A stretch of DNA of 64,000 nucleotides from Prototheca cutis (taxonomy: Eukaryota > Chlorophyta > Trebouxiophyceae > Chlorellales > Chlorellaceae). The DNA lies in contig BCIH01000004.1 of NCBI GenBank assembly GCA_002897115.2, positions 129,336-193,335 on the forward strand, in the 5' to 3' direction. A program made the position numbers and the translations under genes. The notes beneath the pieces are model-generated. The model saw only the letters and a program-made list of their open reading frames with translations, was not told the DNA's origin and did not search any database. Shown piece by piece: positions 43,740 to 55,112 of the stretch (position 1 is the first letter of the stretch; each line of letters opens with the position of its first letter).

Positions 43740-44873
43740 ATGTCCGACAAGCCTCAGCCCCTGAACCCCGTGTGGAAGGCCGTGAAGCCCTTCGTCAATG
43801 GCGGTCTGTCCGGCATGGCGGCCACCTGTATCATCCAGCCCGTTGATATGGTGAAGGTTCGGCTGCAGCTCGGCGACAAGGGCAGCCCGGTGAGTGCCGA
43901 TTGGGCGGGGCTCGGTTTCTGGCAGAGGTTGATGTGATGCCCCTTTGACCGGGACTGGTTGTCAGTGTACTTGACTGGGGTTGGAACCAAACTGCAGTGA
44001 TTTCAGCCCTTTCCCGGTCTTTTATACCTATCAACGACCTGGGATCTGTTACTTACCTCGTTCATAACTGTGATTTGCCTCTCAAGACAGCCCATATTTG
44101 TCCATTCCCATGCGCAGGTTGCGATTGCGCGGAACCTGGCCGCTCGCGAGGGCGTTGGCGCTCTGTACAAGGGTCTGTCCGCTGGTCTGGTGCGCCAGGC
44201 GACCTACACGACGGCTCGCCTGGGCCTCTACAACTACATCTTTGAGTTTGCGACTCAGCTGAACAAGGGCCAGCCGCTGCCACTGTGGGAGAAGGCCGTG
44301 TGCGGTCTGGCTGCCGGCGGTCTGGGCGCGCTGGTCGGTTCCCCCGCCGATCTGACGCTGATCCGCATGCAGGCGGACACAACGCTGCCCCTGGACCAGC
44401 GCCGCAACTACAAGGGCGTGGGCGACGCGTTCCTGCGCATCGTGCGCGAGGAGGGCGCGGGCGGCCTGTTCACCGGCGCCGGCCCCACCGTCGTGCGTGC
44501 CATGGCCCTCAACATGGGCATGCTTGCCTCCAACGACCAGGCCAAGGAGTGGCTGCAGGACTTGGGCTTTGCAAAGGGCGGCTCCGTCGTCACGCTGGGA
44601 GGCGCCACCATCGCCGGCTTCTTCGCGTCCGCCTGCTCCCTGCCGTTCGACTACGTCAAGACGCAGCTGCAGAAGCAGAAGCCCGACCCGACCACCGGCA
44701 AGCTCCCATACTCTGGCTCTCTGGACTGCGCGGTCAAGACGTTCAGGGAGGGCGGTCCCCTCAAGTTCTACACGGGCTTCCCCACCTACTTCATCCGCAT
44801 TGCCCCCCACGTCGTTCTCACCCTCTCCTTCCTCTCCGCCCTCCCCAAGATCGAGGCAAAGTTTGGGCTCTGA
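43740..44873 (+). CDS. Mitochondrial 2-oxoglutarate/malate carrier
   Basis: Inner-membrane antiporter of the SLC25 family. Exons 43740-43889 and 44118-44873 give 301 aa. Three tandem carrier repeats each start with P-x-[DE]-x-x-[KR]: PVDMVKVRLQ near residue 38, PADLTLIRMQ near 140 and PFDYVKTQLQ near 230. Together with KPFVNGGLSGMAATCIIQPV and RQATYTTARLGLYNYIF they match the oxoglutarate/malate (DTC/OMC) subfamily, including the R-Q-x-T-Y-T-T-x-R-L-G substrate-contact stretch. No cleavable presequence is expected. The intron is GT-AG, phase 0. Confidence 0.93.
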
Positions 44874-45193
44874 TGAGCTCAAGGTGACGGGTTTGAATGG
44901 ACGGAGTCGTGTCGAAGCGGGAGAGCGGACCGATCGTCAAATGCATGCACAGACACGTGCGCGTTGGACGGCCGTTCGTCCAGCGCATGCACCTGAGCGA
45001 CGCCGGACGTGGCCGCGCTGGGCCCGGTCATGCCGCTCTGCAGGAACTGCCTTGTCAGCTGCACCTTTCTAGTTTTAGCTACCCCCCTTTATTGCTCCCC
45101 CTGCAAAGACAAATGCTCCAAACCTGCCGACGCGGTTTCATTGAGCTGCTGACGCCAAGAGATCCCCATGCACACACACAAGTGTCCTTGCCC

Positions 45194-47379
45194 TTACAGT
45201 TTGACTATGGGTCCTGGCGGGGGTGCATGCAGCAGGACCTCGGGCGCGACCCGGGTCGGTGGCAGCGCCGAAGCCACTGTGGCTTCGGCAGTCGCGGCCA
45301 TTTCTTCCGCGGTGCCTGGCGGGATGGCCGGATGGATGTGCACCTGCATCAAAAGCAAAGGGGGGGTTGGGAGACGTACGTTGAGTAAAGCATCGTCGGG
45401 CATACAGACATCATACAGTGTGCTAAGGGGGCCCGCAGTCGCACGCCTGGCTCCCTCCCTGGGCGCAATGCAGTGCCAGAAAATCCTTGGCGAACAACAG
45501 TCAATCACACCTTGACAGTGCCTGGGAAGAGGAGGTACTCCATGGTGTTGGGCATGAGGTCACCCGTGCCATCCATGGTGATGGGTACCACCGGCACATG
45601 CTGCTTGGAAGCCACCGAGAAGGCACCCTGTGAATTGAGCGAAAGGACGACTCGCCACACGTTTGTTTGTTTCCTCGTCAAAATGGAAATGGCGCTTGCT
45701 CGTAGGCAGCTGTGTCCCGCAACGCAGCCTGCTTGGCATGTCGCCAGCGTCTTCATGCCCAAATAATCCCTCTCAAGTTGGCCCACTCTCTCCAAAGATC
45801 ATGACAAGAGGTAGCCACCTTTTTGAATTCATGCATCTTCCCATCCTTGGATCGCGTGCCCTCTGGGAAGAAGAGGACCGAGGTGCCATGGGCGAGGTAG
45901 TCGCAGCAGACCTTGAGGCACTGGAGCTGCGACCGGCGGTCAAGGCGCTTGAGGGGGATGTGGCCTGTATATGGTGATTCGCAGTGATTGGTTAGCTTGT
46001 GGGAAAAGCATCAAAAACCAGCTCGACCGATGGCCAGAGGTGGCGCCGAACCCGACGGATTGTCCTAGGGTACCTGTCAAGGAGACGAGTCAACCCCCGC
46101 CCCGGCAGCACGCACACATGCACACACGCACGCACCTGTCAAGAACATGGACCAGCCGATGATTGGGACCAGGAAGACCTCCCATTTGGAAATGTACTTG
46201 AAGTCCCGATTCAGGTGGAAGAGCGTGGTAATGTCCTGCGGTGGTGTTCGGGCGCGGGCACTGCATCGGTTACTCCACACCAGACCATCATCTGCCGGAG
46301 GAAAACGAGCGGTCGCGGGCACGCCAAGGGTACCTGGCATATCCGGCTGTGTCATCTTAACCGTGACTGCACAGCACAAAGACCCCAGTCCTCTCAAACA
46401 AACGGCTTGCAAGACCAGTGTCCCCACACGCACAAGAAAGCTCTGGTGGTTGGCAACAAAGACGACCGGCTGGCTGGAGGGGGGCAAGTTTTCTCGGCCG
46501 ACAATCTCAACTCGGTAAAAAGGAAAGGATGAAAGTTTGGCCCACAGCGTGTTGAGCAGATGGTGAGCTCGTCTCCTGCGACGGGCGAGGGGAGAGGTGG
46601 GGCGTGGGTGGGAGCTGCGAGTTGTGTCCGCCAGGTACCTCGTGCTGCACCAAAGTGCGCATAGGTGCAGCCGAAGTCAACGACCAAACGGGCCATACAG
46701 CGCAGATCGCAGTATGATACTCCACCGCAGCTGCAAACAAGCACTGCCATTCCACAGGCCCATGCCCCTCCGCCTCACCTGTACTTGTCAAACACCATGA
46801 CGAGCGGAGAGATGCAGGCCATGACGAGGACGATGGGCGCCGCCCAGAGGAATGTAAACACGTAAAACAGGAACGCTCTCACCATCGCCGCAAGCCGCTG
46901 GGGGCCTGCAAAGTGTGTGGGATATGGATGGGGTTCATTCGGCTGACTCGTGCCGGCCAGACAAGCAAGGCACCTGGAGGCTTGAACGACAACTCAGCCA
47001 TGCCTAGCCATCCAATTCGATGCCTCCTCAGAGTACATGTAAAAATGTGTCCACAACAATACCATTGCCAGCCCCATCCCTGCTCACCAGTTGGCTGGAT
47101 GGTGATGGGCTCCTCAGCCGCGTCCAGGGCCGCCGCCGACACAGGTGGCCACCCAGCTGGTGCATTGGCTGCTGCCCCAGGCCTCCAGGATGGGGGATTG
47201 GCAGGCCTCACATTGTGCTTGAATATGTGCCGCGGGCGGGCAAAAGAACGCCATGTTGTTGAAGGCTGCGCAGCGGGACCTCGCCCTACCCAAACCCTGG
47301 GCTTTGCTAACGGCAGGGCGCCTGGCCGGCCTGCGGTGCTCGCCGCTGCAGAGCCCGATGGCCTCATTGCATGACGCAT
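45194..47379 (-). CDS. Plastid 1-acyl-sn-glycerol-3-phosphate acyltransferase (LPAAT)
   Basis: Makes phosphatidate from lysophosphatidate in the plastid. Exons 47379-47088, 46905-46779, 46575-46434, 46235-46136, 45964-45819, 45627-45511 and 45343-45194 sum to exactly 358 codons (357 aa). Residues 1-95 are Arg/Ala/Pro-rich with few acidic residues, a transit peptide. A membrane helix follows (FLFYVFTFLWAAPIVLVMAC). Acyltransferase motifs: VVFVANHQSFLDITTLF (NHx4D), ISKWEVFLVPIIGWSMFLTG, HIPLKRLDRRSQLQCL, VLFFPEGTRSKDGKMHEFKK and VPVVPITMDGTGDLMPN. Order and spacing match plant ATS2. A second in-frame ATG lies 12 bp downstream of the chosen start. Confidence 0.94.
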
Positions 47380-47847
47380 GTGCGCCCAAGCCCACTGATG
47401 ACTTGGATCACACCGTCTAAACGGGGGGGCTTGGCTCAACTTTTAACAGAGGGCCCTCTGGCGGGAGGGTCCAGGGCCCGACGCCTGCTCCCTCGCAATC
47501 GGGCAGCTTCTACTTGCTCCCTGATTGCGCGATGGTTCCGCTGTGCATGCGCCACGACAGGGCCAGAGGATTGCGATGATATTGCCGAACCGCGGTAGGC
47601 ATTCGCGCGACGGGATCTGTTTCGGAGTCTGCCCTTTTAAGCCGACAATGCCCTCCCACAGGTTCTTGAAACCGCGACGTCGTCTGTGGCTGCCGGGCGA
47701 TTCTCAAAACGCAAGTGGCCTGGTTGGGACTGATGGATTTTAGAGCCCTGGTGTTGCTCAACGGAGTTAATCCCCATCACAGTACATCATTTAAGCAAAG
47801 AACAAACGTCTGCACAGACACGCCGTTTTCTTCAGGCAACAAGCACG
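47380..47847. other. Intergenic upstream of LPAAT, downstream of starch synthase
   Basis: 468 bp. Should contain the LPAAT promoter; no other signal seen. Confidence 0.4.
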
Positions 47848-50800
47848 CTATCCACCTAGGGCCGTTCGGTAGATCTGAGCATATTGCTCCGCAGGCGCAT
47901 CCCAGCTCCACTGCTCGCTGCCCGCCAGCACACGCGTGATCAGCGCCTCCCAGGCGGCCTTGTCTCCCCGGAAATCGTCCATGGCCTGCTGCACGCTGTC
48001 TCGCACCGCGGCTTCGTCCATGCTGTAAAACACGTACCCAGTACCCTCTGTCTGCAGCCATATGTATTGGTTTGGGGGAGGGGCCCAAGTCCATTTGCAG
48101 TGTGCAGAGATTCCATAGACATGATGTTCATGCCATGGTTGATGTGGACGGTTGGGACGGACACACACACACACACACACACACAAACTTGCCTTGTCAG
48201 CATTGACGGGCTTGACGGTATCAGCCAGCCCACCCGTGGCCCGAACGATGGGGATGGTGCCGTATCGAAAGGCGATGAGCTGCGTGAGTCCACAGGGCTC
48301 AAACAGCGAGGGCACCAGGATGAAATCCGCACCCGCATACAGCAGGTGACTCAGCGCCTCCGAGTACAGAAACTTGCACACGATGTCAGGATTGTCCTTG
48401 TACTGCTCTGCCACTCGTCTCAGGGCGCCGTCCGCGTGCCCCGTGCCCAGCACTGCCAGCTGCCCACCTGTGTGGTACGTCGTTCTTAATTTTGCGGATG
48501 TCAGGCCATGCGTGGGCTGAGCGGTGGTTTTCATTACTGTGGCAAAAGAGACAAAGGACTGGAGCAGATAGGCCCAACACACAGCGGCCCACATCAATCG
48601 ACAAACAAGCAAGTAAATACATTCGTACCCGAGCGTGCGATGAGGTGCGCAGCAGCTTCCATGAGGTGAATGCCCTTTTGTGGCACAAGGCGTGAGATGA
48701 CCACGAACAGCGGTGCGTCTGGGTCCTCTCGCATGCCCAGTCCTCGCTGCAGGTAGCGCTTGCATAGCGCCTTGCCCTCTGGCTCCGATGCAGAAAATGG
48801 TGCGGGCAGAAAGGGGTCGGTCGCCGGATCCCAGATCTCGGTGTCAATACCTGTGATGTGTTGTTTTGGGAGGTGGGTGGGGGATCTCAGTTGGCGGCTT
48901 ACTAATGGGCACCAAACCCCACTATCTCTCCTTTCACACAATACCCCCCCCNCCCCCCCCCCCTCCCACACACACACCATTGATAACGCCGGAAAACTTG
49001 GAGGCAATGTGGGGTTGGGCCAGCGTCGACTTGAGGAAGCCGGCCGCACCGCCCGCAGCGGCCTCATGTGCATAGTTTGGACTGACAGTCGTGACGGCAT
49101 TTGCATACACGATACCGCCCTTGAGCAGGCACAGGCGCTCGGGGTTGTGGCCCACCGTCCGCTCATCAAGTGCCTTGTCCGCCGATGCAAACACGTGCCC
49201 CGGCACGCCTGGTGGAGAGATTATGCGTGTGTGTTTTCGTGGTTGGGGCTTCAGGGTTTCGGAGCTTTGGGGTTGTGATTGGGGGGGGTGGAGCTCTCGG
49301 ACATCGCGTGGGGAGGCGGGGGCATCCAAGCAAACAGGGCAAAGGCAGCACCGTACACCTCCATACAGCAGTGCACAGCGCACCCGTGCTGTGAAACTCG
49401 TCTTGGCGGCACTCCCCCGTGCTGTCAAAGTTGTGGATGGTCAGCACGAGGCGTGTCTTTGGAAAGAACGAGGCATAGACCTCCCAGAATAGCATGGGAA
49501 CCGCCGAGCACTGCCACTCGTGGCAGTGCAGAATGTCCGGCTGCCGGCCCAGCACCCGCAGCGCCTCCAGTGCAGCCCTGGATGGAGCATTGGAAGGAGA
49601 TTGGCGGGGCAGCTTTTCTTTCTCTCGACAGGGAGCGCGGGGCTTTTAAGCCACTGGGATTTCCTTGTTGCCCTCTTCCCGTGTGGATGAATTCAGGGAA
49701 ATGCAGCCAATCACCCCAATTCCTCCTGCAATTGACACCAGGCAGCACACACACGCGCACGCATGCACGCACACGCACACGTGCGCGCGCTTGCCTGCTG
49801 AAGTACAGATAAGCCTCTGTCTCGTTATAAGCGCCACCGTAGACGTGCTCCCCCTTGAACAGGTTGCTCCCGTCTGCCGGCCTGAGCAGTAGCAGAATGC
49901 ACCCCTCGCACTCGGCCGTAAACGCGTCTGTCCGCTGTGTGCCCGAGCCCTGCATGTGGGTGTTCAGGCAATGGCCATAAAGGCCCAAGGAAAATAGACT
50001 CGTCCGCCACTGCACTTGGCCTGGCGCCTGGGAGCCGTCTTCCCCAACAATGGAGGGCGCCCGGGGCCTTTCAGGGCACCAACTGTTCGGTGGAGTTCAG
50101 TCTGCTCACTCAAACAGAGCTCTCTTTTGCAGATTGATTGCGTCAACCCGACGACAGCAGCAGCCTACCTTGGGGACATCAAACGATGCAATGAGCTTGA
50201 CATTGTTCAGGACACCCGGCTTGTCCAGGAACTGGTAAAATGGCAGGATGATCTCCACGCTGTGGCCCTGCTCGGTGCTAGCCTTTGTTAATCCCGTGAC
50301 GACGTCAGCAAGGCCACCGACCTGTGTCCCGGGGTCAAATCATGTTTGGAATTGGAAAAAATTCTCTTGTTGCTGAATGGCACACGTCCCCCTCCCCCCT
50401 TCCCCCAAAAAGGCAAGCGGAACTCGCCTTCGCAACGGGAGCCATCTCGGCGGTGATGTGCACAATGTCCAGCACACCAGCGCCAGGGCGCCCAAGCTGC
50501 TTGCGCTTGGACTTGGCGACCTTGCGCTGTTTGGCGCCGCTGGTGCGCGGCGGCTTCTCCCAGAACCGATCTTCCCCGGGCTGCGGCCAAGCGACATCTG
50601 CCTCCAGGTTCTTGTTCCCAAAGCTAAACCGCTCTGCATGTGGGGCAGGGTTGTTAACAGATGCCTCAGGGTTCTTCCAAACTGTCGACGCCCGATCACC
50701 AACTCCCCAGTCTGTCTGTCAGCCAGCACGTGGGCAGGCTGATGATCACACACCCGTGACCCTGGACAAGCTTGCAGAGCCATCAGGACCCGGTCCTACC

Positions 50801-51046
50801 CATGCTTGCTTGCGAGAAGAACATCAAACTCCCTGCCCCATTCTTCATTTCACGCGTCGCACTTGTGGTGGGCAGAATTTTGGACAGGGTGGATGCAGGC
50901 TTCTTTGCTTTGCTTCCCTCCGTCTCCCTCGGCAGGGTTGCAGGCGGGGCCCCCAGGCGCGACAGCTGTACCCGCAGCGCGCTGTTCTCAGACCTCAGTT
51001 GCTTGACAAGAGCTTGCAGGTCGGTCAGACTTTCCTCCTTTCCAGC
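47848..51046 (-). CDS. Starch synthase, class III/IV type (N-terminus incomplete)
   Basis: GT5 ADP-glucose:starch glucosyltransferase, plastid stroma. Exons 51046-50854, 50633-50428, 50321-50169, 49949-49795, 49577-49384, 49208-48978, 48850-48629, 48467-48193 and 48051-47848 are in frame (610 residues plus stop). The N-terminal exon is a coiled coil (SLTDLQALVKQLRSENSALR), a class IV-like trait. Catalytic landmarks: HITAEMAPVAKVGGLADVVT (K-V-G-G-L binds ADP-glucose; class III/IV use KVGGL), HGQ-type GHSVEIILPFYQFL, DILHCHEWQCSAVPMLFWEV, LVLTIHNFDSTG, NAVTTVSPNYAHEA, LFVVISRLVPQKGIHLMEAA, FILVPSLFEPCGLTQLIAFR and IPIVRATGGLADTVKP. Three introns have GC donors. The first exon(s) with ATG and transit peptide lie upstream of 51046 and were not found. 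Confidence 0.92.
48160..48185. repeat. (AC)n microsatellite in starch synthase intron
   Basis: About 12 AC units inside the last intron of the starch synthase gene. Confidence 0.95.
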
Positions 51047-52139
51047 CTGCGCATCAAGGGTGTTGATGCAGAATTATTGAAATGTGGTACATGCACAGCG
51101 TATGGAGACATGATCAGAACCAGGAAACGGGAAAGGTGCTGGCAGGGCTGAGCATAGGGGCTGCCTGCCCCCCGCCCCTCACAACTCGGGTCACCCCACC
51201 TGAACCCGCGTCGACAGATGTCGAAAGTGGGCCGGGCGCTGCGCCCCGAACACCGCCATGGATGATACATATCGCTTCGAAATGTGGCACTGGGGAGCCA
51301 GCAGCGGCGATGGAATGCGTGAGCCGTACAGGGCTGGCAGGGCCTGGGGCCCCATTGCGGATCAACCCCCTCCCGACAACAGTGGGCGCTGCACCCTAGC
51401 TTCGTCGCGTTCGGCGCTCCATTGCAGGCCAGCTCAATACAATGACTGCTATGTGTTCAATACGCGAGGAAGGTGCAGGCACATTCGGGGTTTGTGACGA
51501 GCGTCTCCTTGGAGTGTAGGGGTGTGCCACGAACCCTTTCCCGAGAGAACCACGAAACTCGACTCTTGCCCTGGGCGCTGCAAAAATTGCCCCTATGATG
51601 GTGCGGTCTCAACAGGGGACGCTTGCCCAGCCGCTGGGTCCTCGACTCTTATTGATCATAGTTATCAACATAAAAATACAGAGAGTGAAGTGATGGGCGT
51701 CAGCATTGCGGAACTCCATGGAGGACATCCGGTCAATTGGGAAGCTCGTCAGAAGCGGCATCACATCCCACGGACATAGTACTGCCATTCAGCGTCACTT
51801 GAATCTGCGGCAGAGTTTCAAGGACAATCAAGTACCGCAATGCATTTGGTTCTGATCTGTGCCCGTGCATGGAGGGCAGATGATGGAGTTGGCTGGCCCT
51901 GGATGTTGCACTGGCAGTGGTGTTCCCCGCAGCTTCCTTCGCGCGCCGAGCGTCTCGTCGGCCCAACGCGACCCAGTGAGTCGCGAAGCAGAGCCAGAAA
52001 GACGCTCTTTCCGCCAATACGGCAGCATTTTCGTCTTTGATTGCGTTTCGACTTCTCACATCGGACTCGGTTTGCGCATTTGGGTCACACACCGGCCTGT
52101 ATTCCGTTGATCTTGGCGGGTTAAGCAGCTGTGGTCGCA
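51047..52139. other. Undetermined: 5' exons of starch synthase and divergent promoter
   Basis: 1.1 kb. On the minus strand the 51114-51365 frame has transit-peptide-like composition, but its donor phase does not match the first known starch synthase exon. The region 51500-52139 must also hold the promoter of the small membrane-protein gene on the plus strand. Confidence 0.35.
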
Positions 52140-52937
52140 ATGACGCTCGCGGACATGACCTCGCAGAAGGAGATTGGGGCGCAAGGCCATTGGCTCCACG
52201 GTAAGTGGATCCGGATCATGATAGATTCGTTTGATGGGGCTGTCAAGGGCCGAGGGGTGCCCGCCCTGATATCGACGGTGCTATCGGTGGACCCCGCCGA
52301 GCCGCGACTCCGACACCCCCTCGTTCCGCAGTGCGTCGATTGCCCCTTCTCCTGGTTCTGGGGGGCACGGTGACGGCGTTTGGCCTTTTCTGGTATCGAA
52401 AGGGCAGATATGATCCCACATTCCTGACCGAGGACTCCACACGCAAGGGAGGTGCGACGGTTCCTCGGACGGTGGTCGACACGTGACACAGGGATCGGTG
52501 AAGGGTGGTGGCTCTCGTCGCGTGCGGCCTGTTCGCGCAAAGTGCTGTATCCCTGACATGCACAGGATTTGGTGAGGCTGAGCTGAGTAAGGAAGAGTAC
52601 GCCAAGAGAGTCAATGAATATGAAGCCAAGCGTAAGGAAGGGGGAGCAGGCGTGCAAGCCGTGTTTTGTGGAACATCTTTCTGGAGCTGGCCTGACCCAA
52701 ACAAACCTGCCATTCCAAATGCACAGAGTTTGGAAGGAAGTCTGCCGAGAGGTCTGGGCTCATGGAAGGGGAGCGTCCAATGGAGGTGGGAGGAAGCTAG
52801 GGGGACGATCTCTGTCGTCAGAGACTGGGGTTTGTGTACGTGCATGGACGACCAAGGCTGGCAAGCTTGCCCGCACGTCATGAACTCCCCCCCCTTCCCC
52901 CCGTTCACAGGGTATTTACTCCCATCACAAGAAGTAG
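52140..52937 (+). CDS. Small single-pass membrane protein, 100 aa, four short exons
   Basis: No family recognised. Exons 52140-52200, 52332-52451, 52566-52660 and 52911-52937 join to exactly 101 codons. The first donor is a perfect gtaagt, and each phase matches (1, 1, 0). The peptide has an N-terminal MTLADMTSQKEIGAQGHWLH, one membrane helix RRLPLLLVLGGTVTAFGLFW followed by a basic stop (YRKGRYD), then a charged helix LSKEEYAKRVNEYEAKRKEG and a short tail GIYSHHKK. Size and layout resemble small mitochondrial inner-membrane or ER subunits, but that is only a resemblance. No exon exceeds 40 codons, so it is invisible to length-based gene calls. Confidence 0.62.
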
Positions 52938-53663
52938 GGGAGGAAGTGTCTTGGGCGGCGTCAGGCCTGTCATTGGACCTATGAAGGAAGAGAATGTAGA
53001 CCGTGCAATGCGGCACCGCGGAATAATTACATTGCAAGGCCAGTACTTGTACATGTTTTGATGAAGAGCCCATACTAGCTATTGGAATGCCAGCTCCATC
53101 TTTCTGTTGGCCATTCAGGAGGAACTTGGCATGTCTTGTTGTTTAATTGCATGCACCCGTAACACGGCTTCCGATCCAGAACAACACCTCCTCGGCCACG
53201 GTGGTCGGCCTTTTGTACATCGACCGGGGAATGCCTGCTGAAAGGCGCCCGCCACACGGGTTCCCAGGATTTATTCCCAGGGCCACAGGCCCTTTACTTC
53301 GTTGCCGGCAGCTGCGCTGCGTGAGCCAGCATAGCCCCAAGCTTTGTCATGTAGTACCCCAGACCACCGAGAGCAGACACTAGGTGTGACACTGGGCTTG
53401 CATCGTGAAATTCTAGGGAGTTTGCGTGCAGTTACATTCGAGCAAAAGGGATGGGGTTTCTGTTTCTGCACGCGGAACACACATGATCGTCCTGCAAATA
53501 ATCCAAAATGGCGGTGCTGCTGCGGGGACTGCACCAGCATTGAGTGGAGCTATCCCTGGAGATGTCGCTCATTGAATGACCATCGTATCACAGCTGTGCA
53601 GGTCATGCCGCCCTCTCTGGAGCTTGAGGCCCAGCAACGCCCACACCATCCAGCCTCGGCCTC
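52938..53663. other. Intergenic, convergent
   Basis: About 725 bp between the small membrane-protein gene and the carrier gene 3' end; nothing recognised. Confidence 0.4.
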
Positions 53664-55112
53664 TCATCTCCGGACATCTACCCCCAGCGCGTACTTGCAT
53701 TCTTCAAACGTAAACCAGCTGATGCCAGCCGCCGGAGCCAGTTTGCACAGGTTTGTCGCCGCACCCTGTTTGCAGTGGAGAGTGTGGTTCTTATCGGTGA
53801 CATCGCGAGTTGCTGTCGCTGGCTTTGATCAGGCTGGGGTTGCCCGGCTGAGAACAAATTCGGAGAGGTTTTCTGGGTCCCCATGCCCATACCCTCTCTG
53901 AAGCAGCCAACCATCCCAACAAACGGCTGCACCTTGTAGAGTCCGCGGAAGCCTTCGTTTCGAAAGGTCGTTCGGATGACGTCAATCATGCCAGTATACC
54001 TAATAGCTGCGCCGCCGATGCCCTGCGCCTGGAGGCGCGTCCGCGTGAGGGCGAGCGGGTACGACATGAACTGCGCGACGGAGGAAGAAACCATGCCTGC
54101 GCCGAGGATGGCGTGGGGTGGCGGCCGGCCGTCGTACGCAACCAGCAGGTGCTCCTTGAACATTTCAAACAGCGTGATGTCGACGCCGGCATAGGGGAAG
54201 ATGCCAATCATGCTGGGCACGATGCCGCGGTAAAAGGCCAGCGGGCCCTCCTGCCGCGCCACCTGCACCGCGCAGTCGACAATCCCGGAGTACGTCCCCG
54301 GGGCGCTGATGGCCAGTCGCGTGCGGACCAGCTCCAGCGGGTAAATCAGCGCCTGCGCGGTGCCCCCCGCCAGCGCCCCGGCGGCCATGCGCTGCCAGGG
54401 CGAGATGTCCTCGGGGTCGGCGACCACAACGTGCTTGAGCACGTCGTTCATCGTCAGCTTGATCGCCGTTTCGGGCGCAATCTTCAGCACGTTGGTCCCG
54501 TTGCCGCGGAAAAACGCTGACACCGATCCTTCCGACGCCATCTTCCGGAAGCCCTCTGCCATCGTCATCGGCCGCCGACCCTCGGCAACCTGCAGCAGCA
54601 TCTTCAACCGGTCAATGGGTGCAGTCGCCGTACGACTGATGGCCCCAGCCACACCTTTTCCAGTCGGTTGTTAGTTTTTTTGGAAGGGAGAGTGGGAGGG
54701 AAAGGGTTGGTGGGGGGCACTGGGAAGTTGAAGTGTGATAGCGTTGCCGACGCATACGTCTGCGCTGTTGGGTACGTGCCTGCGCGTCATTCGCAACCAA
54801 ACGCTCGCCCCAGTCGAACAACTCCCCAGCCGCCGTCGCCTCACCTCCAGACACCAGCAGCTTGGCAGTACGGGTGGGGTCAACGAGTGCTTCCTCCTCC
54901 TCCTCCTCCTCGAGTTCCTCGGCATAGTACTGAGTTTCTTCCCATGCCGCCTGCGAGGCGACGGCCTCAACTGCGGCCTGGGCGGCGATGAGGGAGGCTG
55001 GCTGGAGGGGGAGGAGCGGGGGGTGGGGCCCGGGGGGCCCCCCCCTCGCGTACAACCTCCAGACGGGGTGGATCGGCAGGGGCAGGCTGGTGCCAGCACT
55101 GCCACCCTCGGG
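53664..55112 (-). CDS. Mitochondrial carrier (SLC25, SCaMC/adenine-nucleotide type), 5' end unresolved
   Basis: Exons: up to about 55112-54845 (first exon boundary not found), 54654-53933 and 53765-53664. Carrier repeats are clear: GGVAGAISRTATAPIDRLKM with FFRGNGTNVLKIAPETAIKL; AGALAGGTAQALIYPLELVR with FYRGIVPSMIGIFPYAGVDI; and QFMSYPLALTRTRLQAQG with FRNEGFRGLYKGAATNLCKL. The pattern GNG.NVLKIAPE.A.K is that of ATP-Mg/Pi (SCaMC) and adenine-nucleotide carriers. The N-terminal exon is acidic (EELEEEEEEEALVDPTRTAK) but shows no EF-hand loops, unlike SCaMC. The frame of this exon has no ATG before an upstream stop at 55176-55178, so another exon must supply the start. Confidence 0.85.

Noticed and set aside
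51114..51365. Transit-peptide-like first exon for the starch synthase
   Set aside because: Begins with TTG rather than ATG, and its only good donor leaves a phase that would bring a stop into the next exon.
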